Assembly (NCBI GenBank): GCA_019915015.1
Contig: JAHBBC010000024.1
Span: 248,001-312,000 of the forward strand
Direction of reading: 5' to 3'
DNA from: Auriscalpium vulgare
Taxonomy: Eukaryota > Basidiomycota > Agaricomycetes > Russulales > Auriscalpiaceae
Length of the DNA stretch: 64,000 nt
Positions 55,655-64,000 of the stretch are shown here, piece by piece (the first letter of the stretch is position 1; every line of letters begins with the position of its first letter). Below the pieces are notes generated by a model. It was not told the DNA's origin, did not search any database, and saw only the letters and a list, made by a program, of their open reading frames with translations. Both the position numbers and the translations under genes were made by a program.

Positions 55655-57292
55655 GAGGGACTTCAGTAGCGTGCCAGACCAGTCGGGGCTGGTATGTGCA
55701 GCCCGACCGGTCCTGGCGGGATCCCGCCCGTACCGCGCGGACTCAGCGCGCCCAGCGATGCTGGAGCAGCTGGAGCCCGTGCGCAGCGAGGGAGACCGCC
55801 AGGACCGGGCGGATGCCGCCCGGTCTGTGCGCCGCTCGGGAGCCCCGCAACCATCGCCGCCCGCCGCCGTCGGTGCGCCTGGTCTGTGCGGGCCCGCCTC
55901 GTCCACGCGCGTGCCCCTTGCCGCCCTCACCGCGCGCCCCTCGCCGCCTGCACTGCGCGCCCCTTGTCGCCCTCGCTGCGCGCCCCTTGTCGCCCTCGCT
56001 GCGCGCCCCTGCTCGTCGCCCGCACCGCGCACCCCTCGTCGCCCGCACCGCCCGCCCCCGCTCGTCGCCCGCACCGCGCGCCCCTGCTCGTCTGAGTCGC
56101 CCTCGCTGCGCGCCTCGCGCTGCGAACGTTGTCGCCCTTGCCGCACGCCCCTCGTCGCCGTCGTCGTGTTGTCGTCGTGCGCCCCTGCTCCTCGCCTGCG
56201 TCGCGTCGCCTGCTGCATGCGCAGCGTCCTGGCTGCACGTCCATGTGCGCTGCCCTCGCTGCGTGTCGTCCTTGCTGCGTGTTGGCCTGGCTGCGCGTCG
56301 TTCTTGTCGCGCGCCCCTGCACGCCGTCCTCCCTGCGCAGCCAGGAGGCACCTGGTGTGGCGCCATACAAGGCTGCACAGGCACGTCTCAACAGAAAGTG
56401 GCGTGCGGGCGTGCGGGCGTGCTGGCGTGCGGGCGTGCGGGCGTGCGGGCGTGCGGGCGTGCGGGCGTGCGGGCGTGCGGGCGTGCGGGCGCGGAAACAA
56501 GGCAGGAGTGCCTGCATTGGCAAGTGAAGCCCAATTCCCACGATGTGCTGTCAACAAAACCACGTGACCGAGGGGCCGCGTGGCAGGTTCAACGCGGCGC
56601 AAGGCCACTTTCTCCCCACTACCACCTGCCCCCAACCACCACACCGTCCCAACACCCCCGCACTCTCACCATCATCTCGAAACCGACCGCCAGGTGCGTA
56701 CGACGAGGCGGCAACGAGGGGCGGCGCGCTGCGAGGTCCAGGCGACGGCCCCGGCGTGCAGCGAGGGCGAGGATGTGCGCAATGACTCATGAGGTCGACA
56801 ATTGCGCGCAGCGAGGGCCACGCATAGGCGTGCGGGCAACGAAGGGCGCGCGACGAGGACCGCGACAAGCGAACAGAGGCGACGAAGGCGCGCAGGGAAG
56901 GCGACGAGCAGGGGCGCGCGGTGCGGGCGACGAGGGGTGCGCGGTGCGGGCGACGAGCAGGGGCGCGCGGTGCAGGCGACAAGGGGCGCTCAGTGCAGGC
57001 GGCGAGGGGCGCGCGGTGAGGGCGGCAAGGGGCACGCGCGTGGACGAGGCGGGCCCGCACAGACCAGGCGCACCGATGGCGGCGGGCGGCAATGGTTGCG
57101 GGGCTCCCGAGCGGCGCACAGACCGGGCGGCATCCGCCCGGTCCTGGCGGTCTCCCTCGCTGCGCACGGGCTCCAGCTGCTCCAGCATCGCTGGGCGCGC
57201 TGAGTCCGCGCGGTACGGGCGGGATCCGCGCCATGACCGGGCGGGCTGCACATACGAGCCCCGCCCGGTCCGGGACGCAACTGAAGTAGTAC
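55655..57292. mobile_element. Fold-back element with long terminal inverted repeats
   Basis: 55,660 to about 56,100 is an almost perfect reverse complement of 57,287 to about 56,870. Both inward readings pass through ACTTCAGT, GTATGTGCAGCCCG, GATCCCGCCCGTACCGCGCG, GGAGCCCCGCAACCAT and CGTCCACGCGCGTGCCCCTT. The inner parts of the repeats are made of imperfect 18-24-bp GC-rich units (CGCGCCCCTCGTCGCCCGCA). A GGCGTCA duplication flanks it. There is no transposase. Long terminal repeats of 400 bp or more with a short unique core resemble Mutator-like or fold-back non-autonomous elements. The long Arg/Ala-rich frame across it is a composition artefact. Confidence 0.75.
56401..56491. repeat. 8-bp minisatellite (GTGCGGGC)n
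   Basis: About eleven tandem copies of GTGCGGGC, with one variant unit (GTGCTGGC), in the centre of the fold-back element. Confidence 0.9.
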
Positions 57293-57299
57293 GGCGTCA
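57293..57299. repeat. Putative target-site duplication, right copy
   Basis: GGCGTCA, partner of 55,648-55,654. Confidence 0.55.
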
Positions 57300-59136
57300 A
57301 GGCTGCCGTGGCACCTTGAATGTCAATCTCGCCCAGAAGTTCATCATAGGGTCAGTCTGAGTATGCTGAGGCAACATGCTGAGGCGATGAGGTTGGATAC
57401 AAGAAATAGATTTTTGTGCGCAAGGCCCCGACTCGACGCGGTACTTACTTGTTTGGCTTGCCAAACAAAGAGGCCTCCAACGCCACCCATAGCGCTCAGC
57501 ATGGTCACAGCCTGCAGTCGTTATCCGTTAACAAGCACATAGACTTTTCCTCCGTCCTCCCATTGAGACGCAAGGGCTGCCCAGACGCTGGCTGTGCAGA
57601 GCACTGAGGCGCTTACATCGGAGGCAAACGCATCGTGCCTACTGTCACCGCATATCGCATACGAACTCGAAGCGCCGTGGATGTCTGGCCCAGGCAACAG
57701 GCTGTTTCCGTGTACGTGCTCTGCAGCCTGAACACTTCCCTACTCCGCGCACACTCGCGGAGCGCGGTGACGATGTCCTACGACGGATACCGGGCGAAAT
57801 CACTGCGTTCAGGGCCCGGATACTCCCGCAATGGGCCAATTAAGCAACAAAAACGCGAGCTTGCTTTATTACCTCTTCACAATCGGCAACTCCCTTCTGC
57901 ATCAAGTTGCAGCATTAATTCCTGGCACTGTACTGGGTGTACAAGGTATAAGTATTGTGCAGCGCCCGCGCCTTTCGGCAGATGCCGGTCTGTTCGGCAC
58001 TGCGGCATTGCTGCGGCACCGCCACCCAGGTGCCTGGAACTTTCCAGGTGGCTTCATCCGTGCCCAAGAGCCACTTCATATGCTTTTATGAGGCTACCTA
58101 AGTACACTGGAAGGCTTGCAGACTGCTTGCAGTCGCTGTGTCCGGGAGCGGACCGACGGAGCCGATGGCCGGTGATAGCCGAGTCCAGCCGGCCGCATCA
58201 AAAACGAACCTCGGTCGTCCCGTGCACGACAGATACTACCCTAAAAATATTTTCATCCCCCTGCACATTCGCGACTTGTATTTAATTTCTTCGGCATTCA
58301 GTGTGCGACTCGGACTACCACTTCCCGGCTGTTTTATATCAAATCAGCGTTACAACCAGCCGGAGCCTGAGGTGGTCCTGGTTCGTCACCAGCTTGACTT
58401 AGACTTGTACGACTTGTACGGAACTCACACACAGTGGCACGTCTAGAGCAAGAAAATTGCCCCAATACCTCCTTGCTGAGACGCAGCGCGATCTCCTCGA
58501 AGACCTCCTGTTGTCCCGGGACCCCCTCGACCCCCGCGTTCAGAATGATTCGCCTCCGACCTCATCCTCATCCGTGCCCGGACCAGCAAGAGTCGGTCTA
58601 ATGGCACGCATCCAGAACAATGACCCAATTGTTGTTTCTTCACCTTCGTCAAGACTGTGGGAGGATCTGCACGATTCCTTCGAGCTGCGGGTGAGCCAAC
58701 GAAGCGACTGGCGCCTCTTCTTCAATATCGTCTTGCGACTTGGCATTCACAGACCTCCTGCCAAATCCCTCTTGTTTGCAAGTTGCTTGGACGCCATGTA
58801 GATCGCGCGCAGAGTGGACTCTTCTACCGCGTCGACGTCGGCGACGAGAACCGAATTGAGACTCACTCCGGGTGTTTAGTACCTAAAGTCATACTTTGGG
58901 GGCTATTGGTCCGCCAGTGTGGATCGATGGATCGCCGATGGCACACGGAGCGACTTCATCGTTCACCGCTTTTCCAATTCGTTCATAGCGAGCGTTCATT
59001 CAAAAGGGGAACTTTTCAGTAAGAGCCTAGTGATACCCTGCCGTCTTTCCGCACATTCTGATAGTTAGGCGGACTCCAGTGTGGGGACAGTGGGGTCCTG
59101 TAGTTGAACTTGTTCTGAAAGGCGTCCTTACCAGAA
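57300..59136. other. Intergenic; one unassigned 114-codon frame
   Basis: The frame 58,457-58,801 (+), MPQYLLAETQRDLLEDLLLS..., has a polar Ser/Pro-rich middle and LWEDLHDSFEL. It is moderately protein-like, but no family, promoter or introns were identified. Nothing else is supported. Confidence 0.3.
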
Positions 59137-60723
59137 ATGGCGGTACGTTGCTGTGATGTTCCCGCAATTCGTCTCTGACCAAGTTAATGCACTGTCCTGT
59201 CGATCATACAGGACCTTCCGGTGGAGACGCTGCGCGAAATCTTCCAATACCTCCCTCTCTTCTCGCGTGAAGCCCTTGTGCCGAATAACGAATCTGTTCC
59301 TCCGGAAGTCTGGGTTCCTCCTCCTTGGCGTCCATCTGGGGTCTCAATCTACCAGGTCTGCCGGCGCTGGCGCGACATCGTGGGGAATTTCCCGGAACTC
59401 TGGACGACCATCCCCTTGCGCAGCGCAGAGTGGGCCAAGCTCGCGCTCGAACGTTCCGGTGACAAACCGATCTCCATCTACATCGATCTCGGTCTTATTC
59501 GCTCACCGACTTATCTCTCGGTCGCTTCCGACACGATACCACACATGGTCCGCGCCCGCGACATCTCGCTGTCTGCTGTGAGCCATCCCCCATTCCCATC
59601 GAACGGGCAAGAGTGGAGTCATTTTGTATGGCAAGTCGTGGTCAAGTCATTAGAGCAACACCGCGCGCCATTATTGGAGTCGTTCGAGCTGCGGGACTTC
59701 GATGGTTGGTGCCTCCCCAAAGGGATATTCCAGGGCTCCGTCCCGCCGCGGCTTCGCGAACTGCGCCTAAACTGCTGTCTGCACCCTACGTCCTCCTTAC
59801 TGAATGCGCCTCTCACCGTCTTCGACATGAGCACCAATTCTATTCGTTTGGACGACGACGAAGTCGAAGTCGAAGACGAAGACGAAGACGAAGACGAGGG
59901 CCTCCAACACGCTTACGTTCATCTGTCGAATGCGCTCGAGACCTTCTCCAACCTGCGAGAGCTATCCCTTTGCGACATGCTCAATGAACCTGATGTCTGG
60001 ACCAAGGAACAACACGCCATCCATTTCCCCCGCCTCGAGGTGCTCACACTGAGCGGCCCCAATTACATTGTCAATCACACGCTCTCCCTCCTCTCAGTGC
60101 CAGCCACCGTCGACTTGCGATTGGTTTTACTCGCGGCCATAGCCGAACAAACGATGGTGGGGTCCCCGGCCGTGAAGCTGCCCTCGGATATCCACGCTTT
60201 CTGGAGCATGATGGCGGCTCACGGGCAGAACCTTGCCACTGCCCAGCTGGCATTCCGGCACCTCCGTATTCGCAATGTCAGCGAATGGCCCACGAGTCAC
60301 TGGTGGGCCGCGTCTCGCAATAGGGATACCAAAGACCTGGTCATCACCGCGTCCAACCCTGGAGCCCCCGGCACCAAGAACTCGGGTTTCTCGCCTCGCA
60401 TCCATGTGCAGTTCATGCCAGTCCCACTGGGACCCGAAGCACGTTTCGCCACGTTTCCCGAGATTCTAGCATTCCTGTCTGTGTTCCCTGGCATCAAGAA
60501 CGTGGAGGAAGTGGAATTTGTCGGCGTCGATGACGTTCCCTGGACACTCGAGGAAGTCCCTGACGCGAAGGCCGCTGCGCTTGCAATGAAAGAGCGCATC
60601 CCGAGTAGCAGTCATGTTCTCTCGCGCGACGCGCCGCTGTGGGAGGACGTACGGCGTGCCGTTTTGGCGAATGAGGCTTTGAATCCGTCGTCGGTATTTA
60701 TCGTGGCATCGGTCGATTTTTGA
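59137..60723 (+). CDS. F-box protein (505 aa)
   Basis: Exon 1 is a 6-nt coding microexon (ATGGCG, 59137..59142) with donor GTACGT. Exon 2 is 59212..60723. The joined start is MADLPVETLREIFQYLPLFS, a clear F-box, followed by the fungal-typical VSIYQVCRRWRDIVGNFPEL then W. The middle carries an acidic run (EVEVEDEDEDEDEG near residues 217-230), and the C-terminal half is leucine-rich without a sharp repeat. F-box proteins link substrates to SCF ubiquitin ligases through Skp1; the substrate is unknown. Such genes are greatly expanded in Agaricomycetes. A relic at 47,094 preserves the same acceptor context (CAG|GA.CTTCCG). Alternatively, translation could start further upstream. Confidence 0.85.
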
Positions 60724-62766
60724 CACTCTCTTGACGTCCTTGTATATGTCGAGTCGAACTGTTCCACATTTTACGATCGGCTCTTCACATTACGGCGTAC
60801 GCGCTGTGCCTCCAGAAGTTCTCGCTGTAGGACGTTCTACATATTCGTCCTACTGCACTCGCCATACTACAAGGTTCAAAGTTTAAACTCGCCCGGGCGT
60901 GCGTTTATTGTACCTACGAGTCCTCCGGGCGCTCTGCTTATATTCAGAATGACTATCTTCTGATATCATAATTTCAAGCTAGGGAGACTAGGCGCTTTGT
61001 ATACTATCGGAGGATGACTCTCAATCTTTCCGCCAAAATGCAATGTGCAGTAGCCGTCTCGAGTCCATGAGGTCGGCTCTGGGTCTGCCAGCAGTGGGCG
61101 CCTAGTAACTTTCCATCAACGTTCATCCACTGTCGCCGTGCGCGCCGGAGTCGCTACGGTGCCTCTCCTCGAAGCCTATCACGAGCGCACCGGCGCAAAA
61201 CACGAAGCATGGAACGACGTCGACAGACGGAGGAGGAGCTGGAGGAGAACGAGGAGACGGCTTGCGACAGGTGGCTCAGTCAACCCACAATGGTCCATAT
61301 CCCGTCGATTTCGTCCGCCAAAGCCAGGCTGGCATTCTAGGACTCTGTCATCACACCGCACGGCATGCAATCGAAGTGACCAAACCTCGCGCTATTCGGC
61401 TCTTCGCTCTGCCTCCTTTCCTCGTCGCCCATCGGGCTTTGACAGGGCTTGAGCTATGTTGAGGCTCTTCATCCTTTCCTCGCTGCAATCCGCCGCGCAG
61501 GCTGCATTCTCAGGCTCACGTCCCATGCGTAAGTGTGCGTCTCCCCGCCCATACATGGTGCAAACAAGGCTGACGTCCGGCCGCATCAGATTCACTGGGA
61601 ACCGTGCGCGTGCTACTAATGCTCCCGGGACGTGGCCTCCGGACCTCTCCAAGCGATCTACCCTCTAAAGCGTCGAAAACATTTTATCCGTCACGTCATA
61701 GTGGGGCAACCGGTTGGGTCGCCACTGGAAGCTGAGCACGGCGCAGGCAAGGCGCAGGCAAGACGCAGGTGCGATGAGCAGGTGCGACGAGCAAGTGCGC
61801 AATCAAACCTTTATCGCGTGCCATCTGCGTTTTGATTTCTCGCTGTGTCCGCGCGGCGCGCGGTTTTGTTTTCGTTAGTCTAGAGACGCTCTCGGCCTTG
61901 ACGGCCTTTGTCTCGCTCAGTACACTCGATCAGTACGCTCGATTGGCGGTGCACCCGCGTTGAACGGCGCATCCCACCTGGGATCGGGCGAAATCGAGCT
62001 AATTATAGAACTCTATTGTAGCAGTCGGTGAGGAATTTGATCCTGCGCTCGGGATCTGATCTAGCTGGCGGTACGAATCTGTCTTGATCAGGCTGGCTTC
62101 CGTAATAGCTGACTTTGGCACAGAAGTCAGAAGATAGTCGTTGCCACTGTGACTCCCCCTGCTCGCGCCGCGGAGCATTTGCAGCGGCTTAGCTGATGGC
62201 GACCTCGTATTTTCTGTCAAATGGCTCTGCGCTCACCGGTCATGACCGTGCCAAGATATCCAACAGCTGGCCAGCTGCACTGGCCCGTCGCCCGAGGACT
62301 CTGGGATGTTTTCAAAAGTAACAAGTTGTCTCTTAAAAGAGTGGCACGTGCCTTGGCTTATCCAGTGGTACGGCGATCAGACTGTCAGTGACAGGCGATT
62401 GATCAGTCGCCAGTGCACAGCCGATACATCGCAAGCAGGGCAAAGACCAAGAAGTAAGGCTGCTGCTGACTGCTGGCGGCGTGGACAGCGAGGCCGGTCA
62501 TTCTCGCATTTCTTGTTCAGCACCGCTACAGTACAAATCGGCAGAAAGCAGGTCAGTATTTATGCTGATTCTGCTGAGAGGAGGCTTCGCCGATCACATC
62601 AAAGAGTCAGCATGTCTCAAGACTCAATGTCGAGGTCGCATAGGTCGCATGCCACGGCCTTCGAACCGGGTACTTACATGCTCGCCTACCATATGAACAG
62701 TGATGCGCCATGGTACTGGGAGATACTGGCGATGTTAGACAGCGTGCTACATCTCATGGCGAGTCC
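60724..62766. other. Intergenic, no supported gene
   Basis: Frames at 61,138-61,668 overlap in several readings without recognisable features. 62,300-62,760 is the family 1 upstream region. Confidence 0.4.
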
Positions 62767-62900
62767 TATAAAGGTACGTTTCATTCGCTGTTGATTCCTC
62801 AGCTCCGCTCACTTCGTTCATCCACATTCACCGCTTAGGCACTGGTTGGTGAGTGCTAGGGCAGCATCCCATTCTATGCGAGTAACTAACGCTGTACTAG
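62767..62900 (+). promoter_or_regulatory. Family 1 promoter and leader with 5'-UTR intron
   Basis: TATAAAGG (62,767), GGCACTGGTTG|GTGAGTG (ending about 62,855). UTR intron 62,849-62,900 ends GTACTAG, then CCTTTCTTCG. Confidence 0.7.
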
Positions 62901-62994
62901 CCTTTCTTCGACCTCCTTCCCTTCACGACTTCTATCGCACGCCCACCCACAAGCTAATTCAAGCATCACTTTCTTCGCTCCCATATTATCAATA

Positions 62995-64000
62995 ATGCAT
63001 TCTAACGTCGCCCTCATCGCCCTCATCGCCGCCTCGGCTGCCTCCTCCACGGTCGCCGCCCCTATCCAGTACGCCCCTTCAATGCACTGACGCCACAATG
63101 TTTTGCTAACGTTTTTTCCTCTCCTTTCCAGTGACGATCAGGCCCGTGCCTTCGAGCGCGAACTCGCTGCCCGCGAGCCTCTGAGCCTTGGCGGCCTTGG
63201 CTCTGTGTTCGACGGCGAAATCGGCTCAGGCCTCAAGGCCCTCGGAACGGGCCTGCTTGGTGGTGCTGCCGTCCCGGTCATCAACAAATTGTTCGGGAGC
63301 AAGGACAAGTCCTCCACCGCGGCGTCGCGCCGCGAGATCCTCGAGGCGTTCGGCGCCCGTGACGAGGAGGAGCTCCTGAGCCGCAGCATCCTCGGGAGCC
63401 TCCTCGGCGCGACCGAGGACTCCCTCCCCACCGTCCTCAAGACCAGCGCGGCGGGCGGACTTGCCGCCGGCGCGGTCGGCGAGGTCGGCTCAAAGCTTCT
63501 TGACTTGTTCCACAAGAAGAGCTCCGCGTCCAGGTGCGTTGTTTGTCGTGCCGCATCGGTGTGTGCTGATGGCTCCTCTTACAGCCGCGAGCTCGAGGAG
63601 CGCGAGCCTCTGAGCCTTGGCAGCCTCGGCTCTGTGTTCGACGGCGAAATCGGCTCAGGCCTCAAGGCCCTCGGAACGGGCCTGCTCGGCGGTGCTGCCG
63701 TCCCGGTCATCAACAAATTGTTCGGGAGCAAGGACAAGTCCTCCACCGCGGCATCGCGCCGCGAGATCCTCGAGGCGTTCGGCGCCCGCGACGAGGAGGA
63801 GCTCCTGAGCCGCAGCATCCTCGGGAGCCTCCTCGGCGCGACCGAGGACACCCTCCCCACCGTCCTCAAGACCAGCGCGGCAGGCGGCCTTGCCGCGGGC
63901 GCCGTTGGCGAGGTCGGCTCAAAGCTTCTTGACTTGTTCCACAAGAAGAACTCCGCGTCCAGGTGCGTTGTTTGTCGTGCCGCATCCGTCTGCAACGTAT
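62995..64000 (+). CDS. Family 1 secreted repeat protein, cut by the window end
   Basis: Exons 62995..63068, 63132..63533 and 63585..63962 are open, and the gene continues past 64,000. Signal peptide MHSNVALIALIAASAASSTV, then DDQARAFERELAAREPLSL. Exons 2 and 3 are a 429-bp tandem duplication at near identity (FDGEIGSGLKALGTGLLGGA and VINKLFGSKDKSS in both), including the intervening intron; exon 3 starts SSRELEEREPLSL, a fusion of the ELEER repeat start with the REPLSL repeat. Each copy has an internal dibasic TAASRREILEAFG. Introns are phase 2 and end TCCAG|GTGCGTTG. It shows the family enlarging by exon duplication. Confidence 0.8.

Noticed and set aside
55639..57360. 573-codon open frame (+), with long frames also on the other strand
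   Set aside because: It spans the fold-back element and the 8-bp repeat. Composition is Arg/Ala/Gly/Pro only, several frames are open at once because of high GC, and there is no domain.

Overview
The window is nuclear DNA of a filamentous basidiomycete. Genes carry many short (50-65 nt) GT-AG introns with CTRAY-like branch sites and donors such as GTACGT and GTTCGC. The identifiable proteins are fungal: a pepsin-type aspartic protease of the polyporopepsin kind, DUF3494 ice-binding proteins, NmrA-like NAD(P)-binding proteins, a DUF6534 membrane protein, F-box proteins and an alcohol acetyltransferase. An Agaricomycete, perhaps a polypore, is the best guess. No rRNA, tRNA or CRISPR array was recognised. 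Gene models are hand-spliced: exon phases and paralogue comparison support them, but no transcript data do.

Layout. 0.5-1.3 kb (-): 3' exons of an unrecognised gene. 1.9-3.5 kb (-): secreted aspartic protease. 5.4-6.8 kb (-): one truncated member and one frameshifted member of two families of secreted repeat proteins, called here family 1 and family 2. 7.3-24.4 kb: a tandemly duplicated block whose ancestral unit was NmrA-like gene (+), 365-aa membrane protein gene (-), ice-binding protein gene (-). Unit 1 has an intact NmrA gene and an intact ice-binding gene. In unit 2 the NmrA gene is split by an 8.06-kb element (12,099-20,154) with inverted termini and an exact 8-bp target duplication, and the ice-binding copy is frameshifted. 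The only complete membrane-protein gene lies at 23.0-24.4 kb. 24.7-32.6 kb (-): four further intact NmrA-like genes with the same six-exon structure, plus two broken copies joined head to tail. 33.6-42.5 kb: three family 2 genes (two intact, one frameshifted) in repeated promoter blocks, with a DUF6534 gene on the other strand. 44.6-46.6, 52.0-53.3 and 62.8-64.0 kb: three family 1 genes (intact; frameshifted; cut by the window edge). Between them lie an alcohol acetyltransferase, F-box genes and relics, a decayed trehalose phosphorylase fragment and a 1.6-kb long-inverted-repeat element.

Most unusual content. Families 1 and 2 encode signal-peptide proteins assembled from tandem repeats, with repeats carried on symmetric phase-2 exons. 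In family 1 the dibasic Arg-Arg between repeats is created by splicing: the first Arg codon is split by the intron at every repeat junction. The precursor therefore resembles a Kex2-processed repeat protein whose cleavage sites appear only after splicing. The two families share a TATA box, a GCACTGGTTG|GTGAGT leader with an intron in the 5' UTR, a common core motif (L-x-A-R-[ED]-P-x-x-[IL]-G-x-L) and an acidic DEL[DN] C-terminus, so they look like branches of one expanding superfamily. The function of the peptides is unknown.
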